Assembly (NCBI RefSeq): GCF_039954625.1
Contig: NZ_CP157199.1
Location: forward strand, 62,001 to 126,000
Direction of reading: 5' to 3'
Origin: Pontimicrobium sp. SW4
Lineage (GTDB): Bacteria; Bacteroidota; Bacteroidia; Flavobacteriales; Flavobacteriaceae
Length of the DNA stretch: 64,000 nucleotides
How positions within the stretch are numbered: the first letter of the stretch is position 1; each line of letters opens with the position of its first letter. The notes beneath the pieces are model-generated. The model was not told the DNA's origin. It did not search any database and saw only the letters and a program-made list of their open reading frames with translations. A program made the position numbers and the translations under genes. Positions 25,852 through 35,389 of the stretch are shown here, in pieces.

Positions 25852-26748
25852 TCACTCCGTTTTATAATCAATTAGTTTTTGAGGCCCTTCCAAAAGTACT
25901 CTTACAATCTTAAGAGTGCCACTATCTGTTGTGGAAATTTGCCATTTAATTAGTGAGATTTCACCATTTTCAATTTCAATACCAGTAATGCTTCTTGGAT
26001 GTACACAGCTACCATCATTAAAAAAAGCAATATCACCTGGTTCTGGAAAACGAGGTCTATGTGTATGACCTACGATGGTTATTAAGTTATTATTCTCGGC
26101 AATCCATTTTTTTGTTCTACGTTCAACCTTAATAAGTTCTTTGTAATTTTTTGCTGGACTTGTAGGGTCTGCAATTCCCATAACATTTAGTGGTTTCCAC
26201 AAAACACGAACTAAAAATCGACTCCATCTCCAAAACGTATAATTCCACCAATCTGCTTGATGACCGTGCGTTAAAAATAACTCTTGATTAGTTTCTGAAT
26301 GCTTTAAAATAATTCCTTCATGATATTGGATATTGCAAAATAGCTCAACATCTTCCCCTATTTTTTCATCAAAATAGGTAGATAAATGCTTCTCAACATA
26401 TTTTGGGTCACGATACACCATATCATGATTTCCCCAAATCATGTGCAAACGTTCTTGCTCATGAAATTGTTTCATAAGCATATACACGTTTTTATGTGCT
26501 TCTAAGATGGGCTCGAAAGATATATTTTCCCATAATTCATCACCATCACCTAGTTCACAATATTGAAAGCCTTCTGCATAATAATGCTTTAAGGCATGGA
26601 AATAAATATTCCGATTATTAGCAAAATCATCGGCAAAACTATTATCGCCTCTATGGCAATCACTAAATAAAATGAATTTACTAGAGTCGTTAAAATTTAG
26701 AATTTTAGCATTTTTATAAGCTCTATCTAATCGTTTCTTTGATGACAT
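25852..26748 (-). CDS. Calcineurin-like metallophosphoesterase
   Basis: The 298-residue protein has all the motifs of the binuclear phosphoesterase fold: FSDCHRGD (29-36 region), GDGDELWE, WGNHD, LTHGH and VGHTHRPRF. It resembles the LpxH/UDP-2,3-diacylglucosamine hydrolase group, but the first motif is DCHRGD rather than DxH. The substrate is unknown; lipid A or another phosphoester is possible. It is convergent with the ferredoxin gene, with a 1-base gap. Confidence 0.85.
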   Translation of the reverse strand: MSSKKRLDRAYKNAKILNFNDSSKFILFSDCHRGDNSFADDFANNRNIYFHALKHYYAEGFQYCELGDGDELWENISFEPILEAHKNVYMLMKQFHEQERLHMIWGNHDMVYRDPKYVEKHLSTYFDEKIGEDVELFCNIQYHEGIILKHSETNQELFLTHGHQADWWNYTFWRWSRFLVRVLWKPLNVMGIADPTSPAKNYKELIKVERRTKKWIAENNNLITIVGHTHRPRFPEPGDIAFFNDGSCVHPRSITGIEIENGEISLIKWQISTTDSGTLKIVRVLLEGPQKLIDYKTE

Positions 26749-26763
26749 GATGTAAATATCAAT

Positions 26764-26792
26764 AAAAAAAGCGAGTTTTAAAACTCACTTTT
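26764..26792 (-). terminator. Terminator after the 227-residue secreted protein
   Basis: The perfect palindrome GAGTTTTAAAACTC (26773-26786) with outer AAAAG/CTTTT has a T-tract on the minus strand, 14 bases after the stop at 26806. Confidence 0.7.
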
Positions 26793-26805
26793 CTGATAGT
26801 ATGTA

Positions 26806-27489
26806 TTATTGCTTTTTATTTATAAGCTTACTTCCGTGGATTGGACAGAAATTCCACTTACCATTTAAAGCTTCATTGTCATCAGGACATTGTTTGTCCT
26901 CTAATAAACAACTTAAAGGTAATTTAACCTTTTTTTCAAAGTCACCTAATGAAAATTTCAATTCATCGGTAGAATAAGGATTAATAGGTAACAACGATTT
27001 GTTTTTTGGGTTTTCAAATAGCATCACCTGCATGTTTTCTCCCATTGGCCCAATCATATTCTCCATCATGGGTTTAATCATTCCAACAAAATTAACCATA
27101 TCTGGTGTAATGTTATCTTCTTCAATCATTGAAAGGTTCTCACCATTAATACTAACCTCGGTTAAGGATCTAATATTTTCTTTTTTGTCATAAGTAATTC
27201 CACCAAACACACCCATTTTACCCTTTATTGTTATTACAATAACAAATTCTTTAAGCATATCGGTAATAGCATCAAGCTCAGCTGCAGAAGCCATTGGGTC
27301 TTGAGCAAAAATCACATTCCAATATTCAGTTGGAATCCACCAAATAACCTCTAAGTCATTAGCTGAATCTCCACTATATTGAGTTTCGTTAATGAAGGCG
27401 TCAATATTTACTTCTTCAAATGACTTATTTTGTGAAAACCCTAAAAAAGGTAATATTATTAAAACTAACTGTATAATTTTTTTAAACAT
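26806..27489 (-). CDS. Secreted protein of unknown function
   Basis: The 227-residue protein has a Sec signal peptide (about 1-19, LPFLGFSQ). No domain is recognised. The body is acidic and Met-rich around residues 130-165. Four cysteines in the last 50 residues (CLLEDKQC and NFCPIHGSKLI) could form disulfides or a metal site. It begins 6 bases after the stop of glutaryl-CoA dehydrogenase on the same strand, so the two are probably co-transcribed, but no functional link is visible. Confidence 0.7.
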   Translation of the reverse strand: MFKKIIQLVLIILPFLGFSQNKSFEEVNIDAFINETQYSGDSANDLEVIWWIPTEYWNVIFAQDPMASAAELDAITDMLKEFVIVITIKGKMGVFGGITYDKKENIRSLTEVSINGENLSMIEEDNITPDMVNFVGMIKPMMENMIGPMGENMQVMLFENPKNKSLLPINPYSTDELKFSLGDFEKKVKLPLSCLLEDKQCPDDNEALNGKWNFCPIHGSKLINKKQ

Positions 27490-27495
27490 AGTATT

Positions 27496-28674
27496 TTATT
27501 TAAAAGCATTCAAGCCAGTAATATCTAAACCTGTAATTAGCAAATGAATATCATGAGTACCTTCATATGTAATAACGCTTTCTAAATTCATAGAGTGGCG
27601 CATAATTGAATATTCTCCTGTAATCCCCATACCTCCTAGCATTTGTCTAGCTTCTCTAGCAATATTAATTGCCATATCTACATTATTGCGTTTTGCCATA
27701 GAAATTTGTGCTGAAGTCGCTTTACCTTCATTACGCAATACACCAAGGCGCCATGTTAATAATTGCGCTTTGGTAATTTCAGTAATCATTTCTGCTAATT
27801 TCTTTTGTTGCAATTGAAATTGACCAATAGGCTTTCCAAACTGTATACGTTCTTTACTATATCTAAGTGCTGTGTCGTAACAATCCATTGCAGCACCAAT
27901 AGCTCCCCAAGCAATTCCATAACGTGCAGAATCTAAGCATCCAAGAGGTGCTCCCAATCCAGATTTATTAGGCAATAAATTTTCTTTAGGCACTTTTACA
28001 TTATCAAAAATAAGTTCTCCAGTAGCGCTTGCGCGTAAAGACCATTTGTTATGTGTTTCAGGTGTAGAAAACCCTTCCATACCACGTTCAACAATCAATC
28101 CGTGGATTCTGCCTTCTTCATTCTTAGCCCAAACGACTGCAACTTGTGCAAAAGGAGCATTTGAAATCCACATTTTAGCACCATTTAATAGGTAATGATC
28201 ACCTTTATCTTTGAAGTTAGTGACCATTCCAGAAGGATTACTACCATGGTCAGGTTCGGTTAAACCAAAACAACCAATCCATTCTCCTGAAGCTAATTTT
28301 GGCAGGTATTTTTGACGTTGTTCTTCGTTCCCATATTTCCAAATAGGATACATTACTAATGATGATTGAACAGAGGCAGTGCTTCTTACGCCAGAATCAC
28401 CACGTTCAATTTCTTGCATAATTAATCCATACGATATTTGGTCTAGTCCAGCGCCTCCATATTCCATTGGAATGTATGGTCCAAAAGCACCAATTTCTGC
28501 TAATCCATTTATAATTTGAGAAGGGAATTCAGCCTTTTGTGCATATTCCTCTATAATTGGAGATACGTCACGTTTTACCCATTCTCTGGCAGCATCGCGC
28601 ACTAACTTATGTTCTTCTGATAAAAGCTCATCTAAATTGTAGTAATCTGGAGCTTCAAATAAATCTGGTTTCAT
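27496..28674 (-). CDS. gcdH: Glutaryl-CoA dehydrogenase
   Basis: The 392-residue FAD-dependent acyl-CoA dehydrogenase oxidises and decarboxylates glutaryl-CoA to crotonyl-CoA in lysine and tryptophan breakdown. The GCDH-type CFGLTEPDHGSNPSG flavin motif, the substrate Arg region SGVRSTASVQSSLV and the catalytic Glu at about 371 in ITYEGTHD are all seen. With the saccharopine dehydrogenase at 5682 it points to aerobic lysine degradation. An inverted repeat GGCATA-ATAA-TATGCC (28773-28788) in the upstream 161-base gap may be an operator. Confidence 0.92.
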   Translation of the reverse strand: MKPDLFEAPDYYNLDELLSEEHKLVRDAAREWVKRDVSPIIEEYAQKAEFPSQIINGLAEIGAFGPYIPMEYGGAGLDQISYGLIMQEIERGDSGVRSTASVQSSLVMYPIWKYGNEEQRQKYLPKLASGEWIGCFGLTEPDHGSNPSGMVTNFKDKGDHYLLNGAKMWISNAPFAQVAVVWAKNEEGRIHGLIVERGMEGFSTPETHNKWSLRASATGELIFDNVKVPKENLLPNKSGLGAPLGCLDSARYGIAWGAIGAAMDCYDTALRYSKERIQFGKPIGQFQLQQKKLAEMITEITKAQLLTWRLGVLRNEGKATSAQISMAKRNNVDMAINIAREARQMLGGMGITGEYSIMRHSMNLESVITYEGTHDIHLLITGLDITGLNAFK

Positions 28675-28835
28675 CTGATAGATAATATTGTTTTAGAGGT
28701 CAGATGTAATTCGCATAAATGCTCATTTCACTAGTTCCTCATTTCATTAATAATCAACCTTTATTTTTATTAGGCATAATAATATGCCAAATTTAACTAA
28801 AGCAAAGCGAATCATTAAGAATTTTTAGAAGAATT

Positions 28836-29924
28836 TTAAGCGTTTAGAAATCTAGCAAGCAAACTATGAAAATGATGCACACCTTGTTCTCTTGTAGGTG
28901 AAAATCGTCCAGCTTTATAAAATGATGAACGCACACCCTTTTGTACATGTTCAACAACAAATTCATCTTCACGTTCTACTTTTTCAAGACTACTTCCTGC
29001 GCCTTTGTCAAGTTTAGATGGATTGTATACATAAGAGATAAAAGACACCTTTGTACGATTTATATCAAGGGGTTTTACAATGTTTACTGATAGTCCCCAA
29101 GGGTAAAAATTAAACATCATATTTGGAAATACCCAATAATAATAAGCTGCTACATTTTTGCCATAATCTATATGGTCTTTAGGTAAATCAAAAACTTCAG
29201 TAGCTTCATCTGTATAGCCTATTTGTAAATTGCAATATTCATAAACTTCTGTTTTGTAACTTCCATAATCTAGCACAGCATTTAAATCTTCGTGTACAAA
29301 AGGGACATGAAACCCTTCTAAATAATTATCGCAATATAATGCCCAATGTGCATGCACTAAAAAGTCTTTTGAAAGGGAATTATCCAGACTGAATTCATCA
29401 AGAGGTAAAAACCCAATACGTTCATTCATTTTATCAATCACTTTTTGAAAATCAAATAAAGGATTTAAGCCAGCAAATAACAATGGTCCAAATTTTCTTA
29501 AAGGAAATTGATGTAAATTATCACATGGTCTTGGAAAGTCTTCTGCATCATTAAATTCTGGCATATGTTCAAATTCACCTTTAAGGTTGAAGCGTCTACC
29601 ATGATACATGCACGTTAGTTTTTTTGATTTTCCAGAATGTAATGCCACCACATTTCCTCGATGCGTACAAACATTTGTCAAACAACTTATATGTTCATCT
29701 TTGTCACGAGTTAACAACATTGGTTCGGTTAAAAACGAATCTAACAACACAAATGGATATACAGATTGAGGTTGTCTCACTAAGTTTTCATCACCAATAA
29801 ATTGCCACGACTTAAGAAATATTTGTTCCTTTGAAATCTCAAAAGTAGCTGTGTCCTTGTAAAACAAGGCAGGAAGCGTTTCAGCCTTTTTGATATCTGG
29901 ATTGATATGATATTTCTTCATCAA
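28836..29924 (-). CDS. Rieske non-haem iron oxygenase, alpha subunit
   Basis: The 362-residue ring-hydroxylating-type oxygenase has a Rieske [2Fe-2S] site at C86-x-H88 and C105-x2-H108 (CTHRG and CMYHGRRF). The mononuclear iron site is D199, N200, E203, H206 and H211 within DNYLEGFHVPFVHEDL. There is no beta subunit or dedicated reductase beside it; the ferredoxin pair at 24448-25850 could supply electrons. Related stand-alone oxygenases act on quaternary amines, sterols or aromatics, so the substrate is open. Two adjacent ATGs (29924, 29921) are possible starts. Confidence 0.85.
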   Translation of the reverse strand: MMKKYHINPDIKKAETLPALFYKDTATFEISKEQIFLKSWQFIGDENLVRQPQSVYPFVLLDSFLTEPMLLTRDKDEHISCLTNVCTHRGNVVALHSGKSKKLTCMYHGRRFNLKGEFEHMPEFNDAEDFPRPCDNLHQFPLRKFGPLLFAGLNPLFDFQKVIDKMNERIGFLPLDEFSLDNSLSKDFLVHAHWALYCDNYLEGFHVPFVHEDLNAVLDYGSYKTEVYEYCNLQIGYTDEATEVFDLPKDHIDYGKNVAAYYYWVFPNMMFNFYPWGLSVNIVKPLDINRTKVSFISYVYNPSKLDKGAGSSLEKVEREDEFVVEHVQKGVRSSFYKAGRFSPTREQGVHHFHSLLARFLNA

Positions 29925-29999
29925 AATAATATAATTGTATATTCGTATTGCGCTCCTAATTTACACAATTAAACGTTACCTCTTTTTTAAACTCAATAA

Positions 30000-31307
30000 A
30001 TGGAATCTAAACCACAAAAAATAGGATTAGTTACATCCACTTCATATGTTGTAGGAGGCATGATTGGAGCAGGAATTTTTCTGCTGCCTGCCACACTTGC
30101 ATCATACGGAAGTATAAGCTTTTTAGGCTGGATTTTTACTGCGGTAGGAGCATTAATTTTGGCAAAAATATTTGGAAATTTTAGTAAAATAATTGTAAAT
30201 AAAAGTGGTGGGCCATATACTTATTCTAAAGCTGGATTTGGAGATTTTATAGGTTTTTTGGTGGCTTGGGGTTATTGGATTTCAATTTGGGTAAGCAATG
30301 CAGCATTAGCAATTACTATAGTTGGTGCATTGAGCTTCTTTTTTCCTATTCTTGATAGTGACCCAATAATTAGGGTGTTGACAGGATTGTCCTTTATTTG
30401 GTTATTTATATGGATTAATACTAGAGGGATTAAAGAGTCTGGAAAAGTACAGGTTATAACTACTGTATTAAAATTGCTGCCATTAGCGTTTGTGATTATA
30501 GTAGGATTATTTCTATTTGATATTAATAATTTCCCTTCGTTTAATTTAACAACCGAAAGCAATTTTGCAATATTCCCAGTAGTTGCGGCTGCTACATTGT
30601 ATGCCTTTTTAGGACTTGAATCAGCTTCAATACCAGCAGCAAATATTAAAAACCCAGAAAAAACAATTCCTAAAGCAACGCTTTTAGGGACAATAATTGT
30701 TGCTTTGGTTTATATTTTGAGCACATTTGTGCTTTTTGGAGTTTTACCAATGGATGTATTGGCTAAATCTCCATCACCTTTTGCAGATGCGGCAGTATTA
30801 ATTGGTGGTGATTTTGGTGGATATTTTGTAGCAGGTGGAATTGCAATATCTGCAATAGGTTGTTTAAATGGATGGATTTTATTTACAGGTCAAATACCAA
30901 TGGCAGCCTCACAGGATAAGCTATTTCCTAAAGTATTTGGTAAGCAAAATAAAAATGGTGCACCAGCAATGGGATTAATTATAGGAGGACTATTAACTTC
31001 ATCTATTATGCTAATGAATTTGTCTGATGGATTGGTCGATCAGTTTAATTTCATAGCAGGAATTGTAGTGTTTTCTAACTTAATACCCTACTTGTTTGTT
31101 GCTGCAGCATATATACTAGTTCTTATTGAAAGAAAAATTCACATAAGTAGTTGGATGAGAACAATATCACTTGGGATGCTTGGAATTGCTTATTCACTAT
31201 GGGCAATTTATGGTTCTGGTAACGATACTGTTTTTTATGGATTTTTATTATTATTGTGTGGAGTTCCAATGTATGTTATTATGAAATGGAACCGAAGAAA
31301 TGAATAA
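30000..31307 (+). CDS. APC-superfamily amino-acid permease
   Basis: The 435-residue transporter has about 12 transmembrane helices, the TM1 motif GGMIGAGIFLLPA and the TM6 AFLGLESASIPAANIKNPEKTIP, as in AdiC/CadB/YjeH-type carriers. Its stop is directly followed by the ATG of a guanidine-modifying enzyme, which suggests it moves arginine or a related guanidino compound (inference). Confidence 0.88.
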   Translation: MESKPQKIGLVTSTSYVVGGMIGAGIFLLPATLASYGSISFLGWIFTAVGALILAKIFGNFSKIIVNKSGGPYTYSKAGFGDFIGFLVAWGYWISIWVSNAALAITIVGALSFFFPILDSDPIIRVLTGLSFIWLFIWINTRGIKESGKVQVITTVLKLLPLAFVIIVGLFLFDINNFPSFNLTTESNFAIFPVVAAATLYAFLGLESASIPAANIKNPEKTIPKATLLGTIIVALVYILSTFVLFGVLPMDVLAKSPSPFADAAVLIGGDFGGYFVAGGIAISAIGCLNGWILFTGQIPMAASQDKLFPKVFGKQNKNGAPAMGLIIGGLLTSSIMLMNLSDGLVDQFNFIAGIVVFSNLIPYLFVAAAYILVLIERKIHISSWMRTISLGMLGIAYSLWAIYGSGNDTVFYGFLLLLCGVPMYVIMKWNRRNE

Positions 31308-32186
31308 ATGAAAACAACTCATCATTCTGAATATTTAAAATTGGAATCAGTTTTTATTAAACCTGTAAAGAATGCTTTCATATCTGATATTCATATAAGT
31401 GAACAATGGCGGGAACTTAATTACCTATCTCGTCCATACTTTGACAATGCGCTGGAAGAATACAATAGGTTTGAAAATTATTTTATAGATAATAATATAG
31501 AGATAGAACATTTCCCATTTAATCAAAATGTACAGATTGACTCTCTATATTGCAGAGATGCTTCTATCGCTACAGATTATGGTATGATTATTTGCAATAT
31601 GGGAAAAGGTGGACGGATTAATGAGCCTCAATCACATTTAGATATTTATAAACAAAACAATATCCCCATACTAGGAATTATTGAAGCTCCAGGGACTTTA
31701 GAGGGAGGTGATGTGGCGTGGTTGGATAAAAAAACTTTGGCTGTTGGACATACTTACAGAACAAATCCAGAAGGAATAAAGCAATTGAAATCGCTGTTAG
31801 AACCAAAAGCAATTGAAGTGATAGTTGCTGAATTACCTCATTATAAAGGGAAAAGCGATGTATTTCATTTAATGAGTATTTTAAGTCCAGTAGATAAAGA
31901 TTTAGCAGTGGTGTATTCACCTTTAATGCCAATTAAATTTAGAAATGAATTATTAGACAGAGGCTTTCAATTGATTGAAGTTCCTGATGAAGAATTTGAA
32001 TCTATGGGTTGTAATGTGCTAGCGATTGCACCAAGACAATGTTTAATGGTTGATGGGAATCCAAAAACTAAGCTATTATTAGAGCAAGCTGGATGTAATG
32101 TGACTATCTATAAAGGGAAAGATATTAGTGTTAAAGGAGGTGGTGGACCAACTTGTTTAACGCGACCAATGTTGAGGTCTTATTAA
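31308..32186 (+). CDS. Guanidine-modifying enzyme (DDAH/arginine deiminase/amidinotransferase superfamily)
   Basis: The 292-residue pentein-fold enzyme has catalytic residues in place: the YCRDAS acidic site, LEGGDVAW, His in KSDVFHLMS and the C-terminal nucleophile Cys in GGGGPTCLTRPM. It is smaller than bacterial arginine deiminase (about 410 aa) and nearer in size to dimethylarginine dimethylaminohydrolase. It would convert a guanidino substrate to citrulline or a ureido product. It starts at the base after the permease stop, a tight two-gene operon, and its own stop abuts the stop of the convergent trmN6-like gene. Confidence 0.87.
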   Translation: MKTTHHSEYLKLESVFIKPVKNAFISDIHISEQWRELNYLSRPYFDNALEEYNRFENYFIDNNIEIEHFPFNQNVQIDSLYCRDASIATDYGMIICNMGKGGRINEPQSHLDIYKQNNIPILGIIEAPGTLEGGDVAWLDKKTLAVGHTYRTNPEGIKQLKSLLEPKAIEVIVAELPHYKGKSDVFHLMSILSPVDKDLAVVYSPLMPIKFRNELLDRGFQLIEVPDEEFESMGCNVLAIAPRQCLMVDGNPKTKLLLEQAGCNVTIYKGKDISVKGGGGPTCLTRPMLRSY

Positions 32187-32903
32187 TTACATTTTTAGAT
32201 AGAAATCTTTTGTTAGATTGATATAGTCTTCAGTATACTGATGACGTTCAGTTTCTATGATTAACTCATCTATTTGACTTTTATTTTCAGTAAATGAAAA
32301 CTCCATAAGACTTCGTTTTATGTCTGATGAAGGATTGCCTTTAACTCTTGTTGTTCTATTGAGAAACAACCCTGAATTACTTGCTAAATCAATAAATTCA
32401 CTTTCTTCTTTAAAAGGAATTATTACTGAGAACACTCCAGTTTCTGAAAGTAATTTCGATACACTTTCTAAAAGATGTTTAAAAGGCATAGCGACTTCAA
32501 AACGAGCAGTATCGCGTTGTGCATTTTCACTTTTATAATCATCAGAATAAAAAGGAGGGTTAGATACAATCAAATCATATTTGTCATCTATTTCTTCTGT
32601 AAATTCTTCTAACGATGCATGATAACAAAACAATCTATCATTCCAAGGAGAGTTTTCGAAATTCTCTGTACATTGTTCGTAAGCATCATCGTCAATTTCA
32701 ATTGCATCAATAAGTTCAGCATAACATCTTTGAGCCAACATTAGCGCTATAACACCTGTTCCAGAGCCAATATCTAAAACAGAAAAAGGGTTTTGGCTTA
32801 CTGATGCCCAAGCACCAAGTAATGGACCATCAGTGCCTATTTTCATGGCACATCTATCTTGATTAACACTAAATTTTTTAAAAAGAAAAGGCTTAAAAGA
32901 CAT
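32187..32903 (-). CDS. trmN6: tRNA1(Val) (adenine37-N6)-methyltransferase-like protein
   Basis: The 238-residue SAM methyltransferase has VLDIGSGTGVIALMLAQ (motif I), EIDDDAYEQ and the N6-adenine catalytic motif SNPPFY. The length and the N-terminal FKFFKKFSV-like lead, with CAMKIGTDGPLLGAW, match TrmN6/YfiC. A close relative such as a ribosomal or release-factor methyltransferase is less likely because of the TDG-LLGAW segment. Confidence 0.87.
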   Translation of the reverse strand: MSFKPFLFKKFSVNQDRCAMKIGTDGPLLGAWASVSQNPFSVLDIGSGTGVIALMLAQRCYAELIDAIEIDDDAYEQCTENFENSPWNDRLFCYHASLEEFTEEIDDKYDLIVSNPPFYSDDYKSENAQRDTARFEVAMPFKHLLESVSKLLSETGVFSVIIPFKEESEFIDLASNSGLFLNRTTRVKGNPSSDIKRSLMEFSFTENKSQIDELIIETERHQYTEDYINLTKDFYLKM

Positions 32904-33062
32904 ATTAAGTTTTTGAGGCTAAATGTATTAATAATTTCGACTTCAACTTTATTGAAAGGACAATTATTTAAATGTTGAAAACTTATTATTAAATCATGTG
33001 AAAGTTTATAATTTAAGCCTTCTTTTTGAGTTATATTTATATAAATGTTTAGAAGTAGGAAT

Positions 33063-33527
33063 ATGAAAATAAAGCATTCAGAAAAAGTTATAACTAAGGC
33101 AAATAATTTATTAATGATGAACTATGAGGCTGAAAAAATTTATTTAGATGCCCATGATATTGTTGATGATGATAATTTAAAATCTTTTTTTAGGGAGCTC
33201 GCTTTCGAAAGAAATGAATTTGTTAGAACATTACGAAGTGAAACTATTAACCTAGGAGAGAAGCCTAAAAATTTTGAAGGGCTAAACAAATTAAGTAGAG
33301 CTTATTATATTTTTTGGAGAAATTTAAGGCCTTTGCTTAAGGAAAATAATACTCCAGAATTGATTGACCAAATATGTAGTATGAAAGAATGGGGTATTGA
33401 TAATTACAATGACTTACTACAGGAGTTTAATTTATCTTTATCTTTATGTAGACTGTTGGTAGAGCAGCGAGATTTACTTCATTATAAAATGAATAGCCTA
33501 AAGGTAAGGGAAACCTTAGAAGTATAA
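33063..33527 (+). CDS. PA2169-family four-helix protein (DUF2383)
   Basis: About 154 residues from ATG 33063 (MKIKHSEKVITKANNLL); an ATG six codons upstream is also possible. All-helical and highly charged, with ERNEFVRTLRSETINLGEKP in the second-helix region, it fits the ferritin-like DUF2383/PA2169 family often induced by stress. It lacks a full set of obvious metal ligands. The last 12 bases overlap the end of rimM in antisense. Confidence 0.6.
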   Translation: MKIKHSEKVITKANNLLMMNYEAEKIYLDAHDIVDDDNLKSFFRELAFERNEFVRTLRSETINLGEKPKNFEGLNKLSRAYYIFWRNLRPLLKENNTPELIDQICSMKEWGIDNYNDLLQEFNLSLSLCRLLVEQRDLLHYKMNSLKVRETLEV

Positions 33528-34040
33528 ATCTATTAATCCCTCTGGAGTTTCAACTAAAATAGTTTTTGTTTCTCTATTTACTTCTACGATAAACTCGTCA
33601 TTCATTGGAATTAAAATCTCAATACCATCGCGATCTACTTCAAAAAGAGCTTGTGCTGTGGAATCATTTATAGCCTTAACAGTTCCAACTTCACCAAAGT
33701 TTTTATCAGTAATTTTAAATCCAATCACTTCGTGAAAGTAAAATTTATTTCCTTCTAATTTTGGTAAGAATTCTAACGGTAAATACAATTCACTTTTTAA
33801 TAAGGCTTCAGCATCCGCTTCAGTATCGACTTCTTCAAATTTAATGCGTAATAATTCAGATTTATGAAGTTGCGAACTTTCAATAAAAAAAGGAATTAAG
33901 TTATTTCTTACTTGAACAAACATAGCATCCAAATGCTCATATAGTTCAGGTTGATCTGTATCTAGTTTAGCTAAAAGTTCTCCTTTAAAGCTGTATTTTT
34001 TAACAATCTTACCTAAATAAAAACAATCTTCTTTCTTCAT
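33516..34040 (-). CDS. rimM: Ribosome maturation factor RimM
   Basis: The roughly 174-residue 16S rRNA processing factor begins at 34040 (MKKEDCFYLGKIVKKYSFKGEL). The N-terminal RimM domain is followed by a PRC-barrel domain (FYFHEVIGFKITDKNFGEVG to ILIPMNDEFIVEVN). An ATG at 34067 is rejected because it lies inside the terminator-like hairpin between rpsP and rimM. Order rpsP-rimM is universal, and RimM binds S19 and helps assembly of the 30S head. Confidence 0.93.
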   Translation of the reverse strand: MKKEDCFYLGKIVKKYSFKGELLAKLDTDQPELYEHLDAMFVQVRNNLIPFFIESSQLHKSELLRIKFEEVDTEADAEALLKSELYLPLEFLPKLEGNKFYFHEVIGFKITDKNFGEVGTVKAINDSTAQALFEVDRDGIEILIPMNDEFIVEVNRETKTILVETPEGLIDLYF

Positions 34041-34053
34041 ATAATTAAATAAA

Positions 34054-34079
34054 AAACCCAGACACAAAGGTCTGGGTTT
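34054..34079 (-). terminator. Terminator-like hairpin between rpsP and rimM
   Basis: AAACCCAGAC and GTCTGGGTTT flank a 6-nt loop. On the minus strand the stem is followed by TTTTTTATTTAATTAT, a canonical T-tract. It sits 14 bases before the rimM ATG, so it should attenuate readthrough from rpsP. Confidence 0.75.
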
Positions 34080-34100
34080 AAAAGTATAAAAAATAATTTT

Positions 34101-34613
34101 TTATTCTTCTTCGTTTGTAGCTTGTACTTCTTCAGCTGGAGCCTCTTCTGTTGCTTCTTCCACAACTGGAGCTGCCGCTGCAATTCGAGCTTCGTTTGCT
34201 GCTTTTTCAGCTTCAAAAGCTTTTGCTTTAGCTTCAGCGTCTACTTTAGCTAGGCCATCTTTTTTAGCTTCAACTTTAGCTGCCTTTTCATCTAACCAAG
34301 CTTGAAATTTCTTTTCAGCTTCTTCTTCTGTTAAAGCACCTTTACGTACACCACCTGCTAAATGATTTTTTAGCATTGCGCCTTTATAAGATAAAATTGC
34401 TCTTGCAGTGTCAGTAGGTTGTGCTCCATTTTGAAGCCATTTTACAGCACTATCAACATTTAAATCTATAATTGCTGGGTTTACATTTGGATTGTAACTT
34501 CCTATTTTTTCTAAGAATTTACCATCTCTTTTTGATCTTGCATCTGCTGCAACAATCCAGTAAAAAGGTTTTCCTTTTTTACCGTGTCTTTGTAGTCTTA
34601 ATTTAACTGACAT
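34101..34613 (-). CDS. rpsP: 30S ribosomal protein S16
   Basis: S16 with its standard N terminus ([20 protein letters not shown]) and core ([25 protein letters not shown]). At 170 residues it is about twice E. coli S16 (82). The extra C-terminal 80 residues are Ala/Glu/Lys-rich and low in complexity ([18 protein letters not shown], then [11 protein letters not shown]), a tail I recall as usual in Bacteroidota. It is upstream of rimM. Confidence 0.95.
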   Translation of the reverse strand: MSVKLRLQRHGKKGKPFYWIVAADARSKRDGKFLEKIGSYNPNVNPAIIDLNVDSAVKWLQNGAQPTDTARAILSYKGAMLKNHLAGGVRKGALTEEEAEKKFQAWLDEKAAKVEAKKDGLAKVDAEAKAKAFEAEKAANEARIAAAAPVVEEATEEAPAEEVQATNEEE

Positions 34614-34712
34614 AAAAAATTAATTTGTGAGGTTCTCGACCTCGATTATTAATGAGAGCGCAAAGATACTATATTTTTCTAATTCACAATTATTTAGTTT
34701 ACTTTTTTATTA

Positions 34713-34720
34713 TACTTTTG
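34713..34720 (+). promoter_or_regulatory. -7 element of the DUF6252-like lipoprotein gene
   Basis: TACTTTTG matches TAnnTTTG and lies 24 bases before ATG 34745. It rules out the longer reading frame starting at 34652. Confidence 0.45.
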
Positions 34721-34744
34721 ATGGCTTATAATCGTTACTTAGTT

Positions 34745-35236
34745 ATGAAAAAGTTAAATGCAGTCCTTATCGTTATTCTTACAATGTTAAGTTGTAGTGA
34801 TGAAATTAGATTTAATTCACCTGCTATGCAAGCAAATAAGAATAATGAGTTGTGGCGTTCAGATTTTTTTGCAGCAGATATTGATAATGGAGGTTTTGTT
34901 ATTGAGGGTAGAGACTCTGGAGAAACAGTTCAACTAATAACTACAAGCGATACTAGAGGAATATTTAGTCTTGGGTTAGATAGTGATAACGTTGCAATTT
35001 TTAAAGATTTTGATGGAACAGTTTATTCCACCAAGAATGCCCCAGACCCAAGTTTAGGGACATACCCAACAAGTGGTGAAATTATTGTTGAAGACATAGA
35101 TAATGACGACCCAAAAAATTTATATGGGACGTTTTGGTTTTATGCTTATACAGCAGATGGATTAAAAGTAATTAACTTTAACAAAGGTGTATTCTACAAA
35201 GTGCCTTTAGCTGGTGGTTTGTTACAAATCAACTAG
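34745..35236 (+). CDS. Lipoprotein, DUF6252-like
   Basis: The 163-residue protein from ATG 34745 has a lipoprotein signal (MKKLNAVLIVILTMLSC). The mature part is predicted all-beta, with a pattern (FVIEGRDSGETVQLITTS, then GTFWFYAYTADG) resembling DUF6252, a Bacteroidota family of unknown function. An upstream in-frame ATG at 34652 would add 31 residues including a second hydrophobic stretch, but the promoter lies inside that extension. It is a single gene between rpsP and dnaE. Confidence 0.72.
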   Translation: MKKLNAVLIVILTMLSCSDEIRFNSPAMQANKNNELWRSDFFAADIDNGGFVIEGRDSGETVQLITTSDTRGIFSLGLDSDNVAIFKDFDGTVYSTKNAPDPSLGTYPTSGEIIVEDIDNDDPKNLYGTFWFYAYTADGLKVINFNKGVFYKVPLAGGLLQIN

Positions 35237-35389
35237 AATATAAAAACTTAAAAATAAATTAATAAAAGTATTTAATCCATAATTACTTTTTTGTTCAAAA
35301 CTGTTTATAACTTCACTTTAAAAAAGCATTAATTCTACGTAATTTTATCATCTTACTTTTTCCTCTAAAAGGAAATAAAAAAGGAATTT

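Noticed and set aside
34652..34744. Extended N terminus of the DUF6252-like lipoprotein
   Set aside because: The promoter lies within the extension, and the lipoprotein signal begins at 34745.
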